Shown: one piece after another, positions 45,595 to 53,349 of the stretch
Position numbering within the stretch: the stretch's first letter is position 1
Layout of the letters: every line of letters begins with the position of its first letter
DNA from: Marivita sp051251565
GTDB lineage: Bacteria; Pseudomonadota; Alphaproteobacteria; Rhodobacterales; Rhodobacteraceae
Length of the DNA stretch: 64,000 bases
Assembly: GCF_051251565.1 (NCBI RefSeq)
Contig: NZ_JBPOFB010000010.1
Location: forward strand, 43,600-107,599
Direction: 5' to 3'
Notes under the pieces: generated by a model
Seen by the model: the letters and a program-made list of their open reading frames with translations, nothing else
Told to the model about the DNA's origin: nothing
The model's database searches: none
Made by a program: the position numbers and the translations under genes

Positions 45595-46764
45595 CTAGAA
45601 CGGCAATCCGATATAGTTTTCCGCCAGATCGCGCCGCGCCGTCTCGGACTGGGACAAATGCCGCAATGTGGCCTTGCGCATCTGCGCGGCAAAGCTGTCT
45701 TCGCCGTCAAACTGGTGCAGCATTGTGGTCATCTGCCAGCTGAACCGCATCGCCTTCCAAATCCGCAGCAGCGCGCGTTCGGAATAGGCGTCAATGCCAG
45801 TTGCGTCGCCCTTTTTCAGGACATCGATCAGGGCTTGGTGCAGGTAATGCACATCCGACACTGCCAGATTAAGCCCCTTTGCCCCGGTCGGCGGCACGAT
45901 ATGCGCCGCATCCCCGACAAGAAACAGCCGCCCCCAGCGCAACGGCTCGCTCACAAAGGACCGCAGCGGGGCGATGGACTTCTCAATCGAGGGCCCGGTT
46001 TCCATGCTGTCCGCCACATCAGATGGCAGGCACGATCTCAGCTTGTTCCAAAAGCGCGCATCGCTCCAATCCGCGACCTTGTCGGTCAGCGGCACCTGCA
46101 CGTAATACCGGCTTAGGGTTTGGTTGCGCATCGAAGCCAGTGCAAAACCGTTCGCGGAATTGGCATAGATCAGTTCCTCATGCGCCGGACGAGTACGCGA
46201 CAGAACGCCCAGCCATCCAAAGGGATACACCCGTTCGAATTCGCGGCGTATATGCGCAGGGATGGTCTTGCGGCTGATCCCGTGAAAGCCATCACACCCC
46301 GCCACATACATACAGTCAAGACGCATGCGCGTGCCGTCCAGCGTGTATTCGACATAGGGCGCATCGCTGTAGGCATCCTGGATCACCACGTCTTCGACAC
46401 CGTGCACAATGGTCGCGCCAAGCGCGTCCTGCGCTGTGTACAGATCGCGGGTGACTTCGGTCTGGCCGTACACCATGACCGAAGCGCCGGTCAGGTCTTT
46501 GAAATTGATCCGGACCATCAAGTCATCATCGGTCAGAAAACAGCCCTCATGCGGGTGGCCTTCGCGGTCCATGCGGTCGCCGATCCCCGCCTCGCGCAGC
46601 ATCGTAACTGTTCCCGCCTCAAGCACCCCTGCCCGGATACGCGACAGAACATGTTCGCGCGAAGATCGCTCAAGCACCACCGTCGCAACACCTGCACGGT
46701 TCAAGATCTGCGACAACAGCAGACCCGACGGCCCACCACCGATGATGGCAACTTCCGTTTTCAT
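45595..46764 (-). CDS. pobA: 4-hydroxybenzoate 3-monooxygenase
   Basis: PobA hydroxylates 4-hydroxybenzoate to protocatechuate using FAD and NAD(P)H. The 389-residue protein has the FAD motif IIGGGPSGLLLSQIL, the GCDGFHGISR segment and the second FAD motif LFLVGDAAHIVPPTGAKG, and is close to the 394 residues of Pseudomonas PobA. It lies upstream of pcaCHGB on the same strand and is divergent from an AraC-type regulator. The start is ATG 46764; the longer frame begins in the regulatory gap. Confidence 0.95.
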   Translation of the reverse strand: MKTEVAIIGGGPSGLLLSQILNRAGVATVVLERSSREHVLSRIRAGVLEAGTVTMLREAGIGDRMDREGHPHEGCFLTDDDLMVRINFKDLTGASVMVYGQTEVTRDLYTAQDALGATIVHGVEDVVIQDAYSDAPYVEYTLDGTRMRLDCMYVAGCDGFHGISRKTIPAHIRREFERVYPFGWLGVLSRTRPAHEELIYANSANGFALASMRNQTLSRYYVQVPLTDKVADWSDARFWNKLRSCLPSDVADSMETGPSIEKSIAPLRSFVSEPLRWGRLFLVGDAAHIVPPTGAKGLNLAVSDVHYLHQALIDVLKKGDATGIDAYSERALLRIWKAMRFSWQMTTMLHQFDGEDSFAAQMRKATLRHLSQSETARRDLAENYIGLPF

Positions 46765-46857
46765 GACAGCGTTCCTCCCCAAGACCAGCAACAGGGATAG
46801 GCCGAAAACCTGCATCCGAGAATGGCCACACAGATCCATCAATGGTATTTATCGAGC

Positions 46858-47709
46858 ATGAGTGTGCAAAACATCATTCCCGCATTCGCATTATATGGCG
46901 AACATGACCAATTCCCGGACGTGATCCATATTGAGGATTTTTCCGTTCGTGCGCCGATCCATGATTGGCGCATCCTGCCGCATCGCCACAGCCAGATGTC
47001 GCAATTGTTTATGGTAAAGACCGGCAGGATAGAGGCGCGGACAGATGATGAAAATCACGTGATAGGGAAGAAAAATTTTCTTTATATACCAGAGCATTGC
47101 GTGCATGAATTTGTCTTTAAACCCGGCTCTCAGGGCAAGATCTTTTCATATCCGGTCAGTGTCGTGCGCACCGTGTCGCCCAGCACAGATCAAGTCGCAT
47201 CCGCTCTGTCGCGCCCCTTTGCGGGATCTGTAGACGCCTCGCTTAAGCAGATGACGCAAATGCTGGACGATATCGCTGGCGGCAGCGGTCCCTTTCGCGC
47301 ACAACAAATCATGGGTATGGCACATTCCGTGCTCGCGCATCTTGCCGATATATCTATATCGGATGTCGCACCAGACCAGATGCCAAAACACAGCCGGTTG
47401 TTCGCACTGGATGAGTTGATCGCGCAAAACCTGTCAACGGGGTGGTCCGCGTCCGATTTTGCCAAGGCTTTGTCGCTGAGCACCGGCCATCTGAGCCGTA
47501 TGTGCCGCACCGCAACCGGGCATGGAGCAGCGACTTATATTGAGCAACGAAGGATGCAGGAGGCCTGCCGCCTGCTTGCTTTCACTCAGTTGCCGGTGTC
47601 TGAAATAGGGTACCGCTTGGGGTTCATTAACCCGTCACATTTTTCCAAACGCTTCCGCGCAGCACGGGGACAGACGCCGACAAACTACAGAGCACTGTTC
47701 ACGGCGTAA
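46858..47709 (+). CDS. pobR: AraC-family regulator, PobR type
   Basis: This 283-residue protein has an N-terminal cupin sensor (ILPHRHSQMSQLFMV near 42-56, IPEHCVHEFVF) and a C-terminal AraC DNA-binding domain with two helix-turn-helices (WSASDFAKALSLSTGHLSRMC and LPVSEIGYRLGFINPSHFSKRF). AraC-type PobR proteins activate pobA with 4-hydroxybenzoate as effector. Its divergent position 93 bases from pobA supports that role. ATG 46858 is chosen because similarity starts there. Confidence 0.87.
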   Translation: MSVQNIIPAFALYGEHDQFPDVIHIEDFSVRAPIHDWRILPHRHSQMSQLFMVKTGRIEARTDDENHVIGKKNFLYIPEHCVHEFVFKPGSQGKIFSYPVSVVRTVSPSTDQVASALSRPFAGSVDASLKQMTQMLDDIAGGSGPFRAQQIMGMAHSVLAHLADISISDVAPDQMPKHSRLFALDELIAQNLSTGWSASDFAKALSLSTGHLSRMCRTATGHGAATYIEQRRMQEACRLLAFTQLPVSEIGYRLGFINPSHFSKRFRAARGQTPTNYRALFTA

Positions 47710-47740
47710 GCGCTTTACACAGTCTTCTTCACTCTGACCG

Positions 47741-48760
47741 TCAGGCTAACGCAGGCACCGGCTTATGCGCAAATTCTTCGCGCATAACATCGTCCAGCAT
47801 TTGTCGCCATTGGGCAGCAAACGCATCTTCATAGGCCTCACGCGATAGGGTTTTTATCTTTGCCGGTCGCCGCCGGGTGATCAGGCGGCCAAGCGCCTTT
47901 TGCCAGGTCGTCGGCTGGGCATCCCAGACAACGCGTGCGCCGTGGGGAACATGGTCGGTCAATCCATCAACATTGTTGACAAGCAAAGCACGCCCCGCAG
48001 CCAAAGTTTCGATGGCAACAAGCCCATATGCTTCCCAGACCGAGGGCATCGCAACGGCATCCACACCAGCCATGGCGGCCACCGGATCCTTGCTGAACCC
48101 CATAAAACGAATACGCGGATCATTGCCCGCAAGGTTTCGCAGCGTGTCCATTTCGTCTCCTTCTCCAAAAATGTGCAGTTCAATGCAGGCATCTGTGATG
48201 CCCCGAAATGCGGTGATTAGCGTGTCAAAGCCTTTTTGGCGGTCCAGCCGTCCAATCGCGCCGATAACGCGCACCTGCGGCCGCGCAGGCCTCAAAGCGC
48301 GAAAGGCAGAAAGCTCTACGCAAGACTGGATTACCTTCAGTGCAGATGGCCGGACGGCACCGCTTTGGACAAGCCACCTGCCCTGCGCCTTGCTGACGGC
48401 GACAACCCGATTGAACAGGCGGTAGGCTGTCTTCAACAACACGCCAAAGCGCCGGACATTGGCAACATTGGCGCGCACGAACCCTTCGGTGTAGCTGTGT
48501 TCCACATGGACAATCGGCGTCGTTGGGTGCCGCACCCGAAGCGCAACGAGCATCGGCAAAGCGCGCCAGCTGATCGCAAGATGCGACACGACCACATCCG
48601 CATGTACCCTTTGCAAAGACACCCGACCCCGCGCGACACAGACACGGCTGTGCAGGCCAGTTTGCGCCATTGCGGGGGCGGTCAGAATATGATCCAGAAC
48701 CCGCATCACCCCACCTGCGGTGGTGTCATCCACCAGATGCACGATGCGCGGCTGGGTCAT
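47741..48760 (-). CDS. Glycosyltransferase family 4 protein
   Basis: This 339-residue retaining glycosyltransferase is of the GT-B fold. The C-terminal donor-binding half has IGAIGRLDRQKGFDTLI, LHIFGEGDEMDTL and the E-x7-E element in VWEAYGLVAIETLA. It adds a sugar to the growing lipid-linked repeat unit of the exopolysaccharide. The start overlaps the preceding GT2 gene by ATGA, and it is the last gene of the leftward wzx-GT2-GT2-GT4 operon. It converges with pobR. Confidence 0.9.
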   Translation of the reverse strand: MTQPRIVHLVDDTTAGGVMRVLDHILTAPAMAQTGLHSRVCVARGRVSLQRVHADVVVSHLAISWRALPMLVALRVRHPTTPIVHVEHSYTEGFVRANVANVRRFGVLLKTAYRLFNRVVAVSKAQGRWLVQSGAVRPSALKVIQSCVELSAFRALRPARPQVRVIGAIGRLDRQKGFDTLITAFRGITDACIELHIFGEGDEMDTLRNLAGNDPRIRFMGFSKDPVAAMAGVDAVAMPSVWEAYGLVAIETLAAGRALLVNNVDGLTDHVPHGARVVWDAQPTTWQKALGRLITRRRPAKIKTLSREAYEDAFAAQWRQMLDDVMREEFAHKPVPALA

Positions 48761-49755
48761 ACCGGGGCTCCGACCCGACGGCCACGGGACACAAAAGACA
48801 CCGCTTTTCGCAACGTCGCACGACCGACCATCGATAAGGCCATGGTCGCCGCAAGGGTCACAACCGATTTGACAGGTTCCTCGATCAGCGGGGTGCGGGA
48901 TTCCGCTAGCCACGCCCGCGTGAAGGCCAATGCGCGCGGCGCGTCCAGACTACTGATCGCCCGACGGCTCAGATAGCGCAGCTGGTAGGCCCGCGCATCC
49001 GGCGTGTTCACAACAAAGAACGCCGGGTTGATCATTTCAAGCTTGGTGATCATGCGTTCCCACGCCGCCAGCTGCCGATCTGTTGCCGCGGACAGCCCAC
49101 CAGCGCTGATCCTGTAATGTGTCAAAAGCCCCGCAACCCCTTCAAAAACCCACTCGGTGGACAAAGCAATCCGCAACCAGCACTCGATGTCTTCGGATTG
49201 CCGGAAGGTTTCATCAAAATACCAATCGCGCTGGGTCTCGTGCTGTGGACGGTAGGCGATTGCATCAAACACCGCGCGGCGCAGAACGACCGCAGAACCA
49301 TTGCCAATTGGATTGCGCTTGAAGATCAGCGCGGCATCCACGTTCTTCAAACGCGGACGTTGCGCCGCTCCCAAAAGGTCGCCTCGGTTGTTAATCAGGG
49401 CCGAGCCTGAATAACTGATGCCAACATGCGGGTTCGCATCAAAATGCGCGATATGCGATGCCAGTTTTGCTGGCACCCATAGGTCATCAGCGTCGCAGAA
49501 CCCGATCACATCGCCCCGCGCCGCTGCAATGCCACTGTTGCGGGCCCCGGCCAGACCACGATTGACCTGTCGGATCACCCGCACCTTTTTACCGTCTTCG
49601 AACGACCGGGCGATATGCGCTGTTTCATCCGTCGATCCGTCATCGACAATGATGATCTCAAAATGTGGATAGGTCTGCGCGAGCAACGCAAACAAAGTCT
49701 CCTTGATCGTGCTTTGAACGTTGAAGGCGGGAACAATGATCGAGGCAAAGGTCAT
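48757..49755 (-). CDS. Glycosyltransferase family 2 protein
   Basis: This 332-residue GT-A protein has SIIVPAFNVQSTIKETLFAL, the nucleotide-binding IIIVDDGSTDET and the D-x-D-type ADDLWVPA. It transfers a sugar in the assembly of the exopolysaccharide repeat unit. It is similar in layout to the next GT2 upstream, and both have a C-terminal helical extension. It is 21 bases after that gene. Confidence 0.9.
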   Translation of the reverse strand: MTFASIIVPAFNVQSTIKETLFALLAQTYPHFEIIIVDDGSTDETAHIARSFEDGKKVRVIRQVNRGLAGARNSGIAAARGDVIGFCDADDLWVPAKLASHIAHFDANPHVGISYSGSALINNRGDLLGAAQRPRLKNVDAALIFKRNPIGNGSAVVLRRAVFDAIAYRPQHETQRDWYFDETFRQSEDIECWLRIALSTEWVFEGVAGLLTHYRISAGGLSAATDRQLAAWERMITKLEMINPAFFVVNTPDARAYQLRYLSRRAISSLDAPRALAFTRAWLAESRTPLIEEPVKSVVTLAATMALSMVGRATLRKAVSFVSRGRRVGAPV

Positions 49756-49776
49756 GACGAACTCCGGAGTGAGGGA

Positions 49777-50694
49777 CTACGAGAAGAGAGATTGGCAAGT
49801 GGTACGTGGCAAAAACAGGGCTCCAAGTGACCCCAAAAGGGTCAGAGCACCGCGGCGGAGAGGAGAGAAGAAACCAGATGGGCTGTGGGCCAGTCCCGCG
49901 ATGGCATGGCGCAGCGCCAACGTGCGTGTTTCACCAAGGCGCAACGCGCGGCGCGCCAGATAGCGATGATGGATGGCGTGGCTCCGCGCACTGGGGGACA
50001 TCCCGAACCGCGCTGCGGTTTCAATGGCACGAATGCGCCCCGCGCTCATTGCGCTCAGATCGGTCGAAAGCCCGCCGACACTTGTGCGGTACATCGTATG
50101 AAGCGACGCGACACCGATAACCCGCGCGCTACCGCCCACCAGCCGGATCAGCCATTCGAGATCTTCGTTATGAACCATCGATGTGTCGAACCCGCCCGTG
50201 GCCTTGAACGCACCGCGCCGCAGCGCAAGATTGGACATGGTGCAAACCGGGTTTTCCCCCAACAGCAGGTCAATCGACAAATCGCCTGACGGCACAGTCG
50301 AGAAAACTGTCGCATCCGACGGCGTGTGTTTGAAAAAGCCGATTTGGCCATAGGCACCGTCAACGGCTGGGTCGACAAAGGTCTTGACCAGTTCAGCCAG
50401 CTTTGTGGGCATCCAGATGTCATCTGCATCGCAAAACGCAATGATGGCGCCAGTGCTGGAAAATGCACCGAAATTCCGCGCCGCACTTGGCCCTTTGCCG
50501 GGGTTGCGGACCAATCGAATACGGGCATCAACGATGGAGGCGGCCTGAATCAGCTTACGGGTACCGTCGGTTGACCCGTCATCCACACAGATGGCTTCCC
50601 AGTTCGAAAACGTCTGTCCCCGGAGACTTTCCAAGGTTTGGAGCAGTGTGGTCTCGGCATTGTAGCACGGCAGCACGATTGAAAACGTCGTCAT
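49777..50694 (-). CDS. Glycosyltransferase family 2 protein
   Basis: This 305-residue GT-A protein has SIVLPCYNAETTLLQTLESL, ICVDDGSTDGTRKL and CDADDIWMPTK. It is a paralogue of the downstream GT2. It begins three bases after the flippase stop, so both are in the same transcript. Confidence 0.9.
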   Translation of the reverse strand: MTTFSIVLPCYNAETTLLQTLESLRGQTFSNWEAICVDDGSTDGTRKLIQAASIVDARIRLVRNPGKGPSAARNFGAFSSTGAIIAFCDADDIWMPTKLAELVKTFVDPAVDGAYGQIGFFKHTPSDATVFSTVPSGDLSIDLLLGENPVCTMSNLALRRGAFKATGGFDTSMVHNEDLEWLIRLVGGSARVIGVASLHTMYRTSVGGLSTDLSAMSAGRIRAIETAARFGMSPSARSHAIHHRYLARRALRLGETRTLALRHAIAGLAHSPSGFFSPLRRGALTLLGSLGALFLPRTTCQSLFS

Positions 50695-50697
50695 GGG

Positions 50698-51933
50698 TCA
50701 AATCCTTGCAAGCGGTCGGCCGAAGGCGAAGATCAGCGCGGGAAGTGAAGCGCCAACCATGACCACGGTGGCAATGACGGCATAGCCGGTTGCGATAGCT
50801 GTCAGGCCGTATGGGCTTAGCAGCGCGGTGTTTGCCATCAGGGCAATCGTCATCACGGCGGTGACCCAGAATTCCCGGTGCGCCCGGTCGGTGGCCCGCA
50901 GCCAGCCCGCAGTGGCAGACCAAAGCGTTGTGGGAATAGCAACAAGGCACAGGATCGACACGATCTGATCCAACCCGTCCCAGCCATCGCCCAACAAAAT
51001 GGGTACGTAGTACGGAGCAAGGATCGCTTGCAGGACCACGGCAGGTGTGATCAGCGACATCGCAAGAACAAGGCTCTGACGGAGCGCAAACGACTTATCA
51101 TCTTGTGCGCACAGATGCGGGAACAGAACGGTCGAGAAGGCAACGGAAAAGGAATTGGCAAGGCTCAGACCCGCGTTGAATGCCATGAAGTAAAGACCAA
51201 GCGCTTCGGCCCCCAACAACGTGCCAACAATGATCTTATCGGCCTGCATGCGCATCGCCTTGATCAGTTCGACACCCAGAACCGCCCAACCAAACTTGAC
51301 AAATGGGCGCAATGGGGCGCGACCCTTACTCAGGTCAATTGTCCAGGGATGCAGCCTGCGCATCGCAATCAGCCAGAACGGGGCCGTAAGCAACCGCGGC
51401 AAAACCAGCGCAAGCGCAGAGGGCCAGAACAGCGCCAGACCAGCGGACATCAAGTTCGCGCCGACGCTTTGCGCGCCGGTGATCGTGGCAGTTTGGCGCA
51501 ACTTGCCGGCACGCATTGCCAAAGCCGTCTGAACAAGACCCGCGGGCATGAACAAATATTCACCGGCAAGAATTAAGATCAGCAGCAACAGCTCAAGGCT
51601 GGCTCCAGCGGCAAAAAGCGCAAACCCGACCCCCGCCTGTGCAAGAAAAAGTCCGACGCACCACACCCAGAAAATGCGGTGTGCTGCAGCACAGGTCTGA
51701 GGAAGATCTTCCTCGCGTGCGGCAATGATCTTTTGCCCCACCCCGTTCTCGGTCAATGACTTGAGAATATCCGCAGCCGCCAAAGCAGCCGCCGCAACGC
51801 CGATCTGCGCCAGATCAAGGGACCGCGCAACGACAACCACCACAAGCAGGCGCGACAGCTTTGCAGCGACCTCGGATGCCCCGTAGGCAAAGAGGTTCTG
51901 CGCAATCCGCGAGGTCTTGAAGGAGGCAAACAT
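50698..51933 (-). CDS. Oligosaccharide flippase (Wzx-type, MATE/MOP superfamily)
   Basis: This 411-residue protein has about 12 membrane helices and a start ARNLFAYG-like (RIAQNLFAYGASEVAAKLSRL), typical of polysaccharide flippases. It moves the lipid-linked repeat unit across the inner membrane to the polymerase. ATG 51933 has AAGGAGG in front. It is the first gene of the leftward operon, divergent from wza with the 18-bp palindrome between them. Confidence 0.88.
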   Translation of the reverse strand: MFASFKTSRIAQNLFAYGASEVAAKLSRLLVVVVVARSLDLAQIGVAAAALAAADILKSLTENGVGQKIIAAREEDLPQTCAAAHRIFWVWCVGLFLAQAGVGFALFAAGASLELLLLILILAGEYLFMPAGLVQTALAMRAGKLRQTATITGAQSVGANLMSAGLALFWPSALALVLPRLLTAPFWLIAMRRLHPWTIDLSKGRAPLRPFVKFGWAVLGVELIKAMRMQADKIIVGTLLGAEALGLYFMAFNAGLSLANSFSVAFSTVLFPHLCAQDDKSFALRQSLVLAMSLITPAVVLQAILAPYYVPILLGDGWDGLDQIVSILCLVAIPTTLWSATAGWLRATDRAHREFWVTAVMTIALMANTALLSPYGLTAIATGYAVIATVVMVGASLPALIFAFGRPLARI

Positions 51934-52033
51934 TGAAACGATCCGATCCGGGCAGATAGACAATTTCTAGCGGACCAGCCTCGGCCCCGTCTCGGTCCCC
52001 CCCGGAGAGGACCATGTCGCAAAGGGATGACAC

Positions 52034-52051
52034 CATATCCGAAAGGATAGG
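52034..52051. promoter_or_regulatory. EPS box A between wzx and wza
   Basis: CATATCC-GAAA-GGATAGG is one of four related 18-bp palindromes in the EPS locus. It sits about midway in the 201-base divergent region (51934-52134), 100 bases from the wzx start and 83 from the wza start. Confidence 0.55.
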
Positions 52052-52134
52052 TCGTTCAGGGCAACATCCCCTCGACCCGCAGGGATTGTTTGAATATCAA
52101 AGCAACAATCGCAGGTGACAGGGCATGTCCATCC

Positions 52135-53349
52135 ATGGGTCTTAGGTTGAAATTCGGGGCCGTGCTGATCGCCACTCTTGCGCTAGGGAACTGCGCGGGG
52201 TTTGAAACGCCAGGCAACCTTGAACCCGTTGCAACAGGTGCCGGATACCAGGCTCAATACCGCGCCCCGGATGTCACCCGAAATGCTGCCAATCTACTGC
52301 GCTCGGCCCAGATCAATGCAAGCAAGTGCAGACCCCCGCGCGGTGGTGTCGCTGGCAAAACCGACGGCCTTGCAGCACAAGCCCTGCGCGGTGAGCGGCT
52401 GTCGCGCAACGACTTGGTGAATATCCGCGTCGGAGATGACGAAACTTTCAATGGGGATTATGTCGTGTCTCGGGACGGGACACTCAAGCTGCCATTCCTG
52501 TCACCAATCCGGGCGCAGGGACGCAGCACGGACGCCATCGAAGCGGACATCGCCAATCAACTTGTATCGCTGGACTTTTTTGCTGACCAACCACGCGTGT
52601 CTGTGCGCGTTGCAGATTATGCATCGGTGAGTATCGGTGTATCCGGCGCAGTCTTTGAACCGCGTGCTTCCGAAATTGGCGGGGTGCCCGGCGATCAAGT
52701 GGATAGCCGTAGGCAAGAGGCCCTTGGCGCGGCCGGAGAAGGCCGCAACCTGTCCGTCGCCCTGCGATCTGCGGGCGGTGTTCGACCCGATGCCGATATT
52801 TCGGCCATAGAAGTGCGCCGCAATGGAAGACTCTATACATTGGATATGCGCGGCGTGTTCGAAGGTCGAAATGCCTCAGACATCATGCTCCTGACAGGTG
52901 ACGAGGTGACAGTGCCAAGCCGAGACTGTTTCCAGGAAGAGCTGATGCGTCCCAGCCCGATCAGCCCTCCGGGCATCTCCCTGTTTTTGTCAAACCTCAC
53001 TCAGCCCGCAGGTGGCAACGCGCCCGCAGGCATTGGCCGCGACGTCCGTGAAGTGCCGTACGGAACGCGGTATCTGCAAGCGGTTATCTCGGCCAATTGC
53101 GTCGGCGGCGCACGGGCTAGCAGCGGTGATAGATCTGCCGTGCTGTTTTCGCGCAACCCGGTAACGGGCATTTCGGTTGTGGTCGAACGGAGTATAGAAG
53201 ACCTGATACGCCGCGCTGACCGCGATGATTATGATCCATTTCTGCTGCCCGGTGACGCGCTTGCCTGTTACGACAGCACTGTCACCAATGTCGGAGAAGT
53301 CGGCAGGGTTCTTGGTATCCTTGGATTTACCTTGGCCACCACGCTTTAG
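52135..53349 (+). CDS. Outer-membrane polysaccharide export protein (Wza-like)
   Basis: This 404-residue export protein has a signal peptide with a lipobox-like LALGNC ending near Cys20, the poly-export domain with VNIRVGDDETFNGDYVVSRDG at about 105-125, and two SLBB-type repeats (SVSIGVSGAVFEP, SAIEVRRNGRLYTLDM). Wza forms the outer-membrane channel of the polysaccharide pump. The ATG at 52135 fits the signal peptide; a TTG at 52090 would add 15 polar residues. No tyrosine kinase domain partner is seen nearby. The 3' end overlaps the convergent kinase gene by four bases. Confidence 0.87.
   Translation: MGLRLKFGAVLIATLALGNCAGFETPGNLEPVATGAGYQAQYRAPDVTRNAANLLRSAQINASKCRPPRGGVAGKTDGLAAQALRGERLSRNDLVNIRVGDDETFNGDYVVSRDGTLKLPFLSPIRAQGRSTDAIEADIANQLVSLDFFADQPRVSVRVADYASVSIGVSGAVFEPRASEIGGVPGDQVDSRRQEALGAAGEGRNLSVALRSAGGVRPDADISAIEVRRNGRLYTLDMRGVFEGRNASDIMLLTGDEVTVPSRDCFQEELMRPSPISPPGISLFLSNLTQPAGGNAPAGIGRDVREVPYGTRYLQAVISANCVGGARASSGDRSAVLFSRNPVTGISVVVERSIEDLIRRADRDDYDPFLLPGDALACYDSTVTNVGEVGRVLGILGFTLATTL

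Noticed and set aside
46791..46803. GGGATAGGCC in the pobA/pobR gap as a further EPS box.
   Set aside because: Only a half-site; no partner arm at the 4-base spacing.
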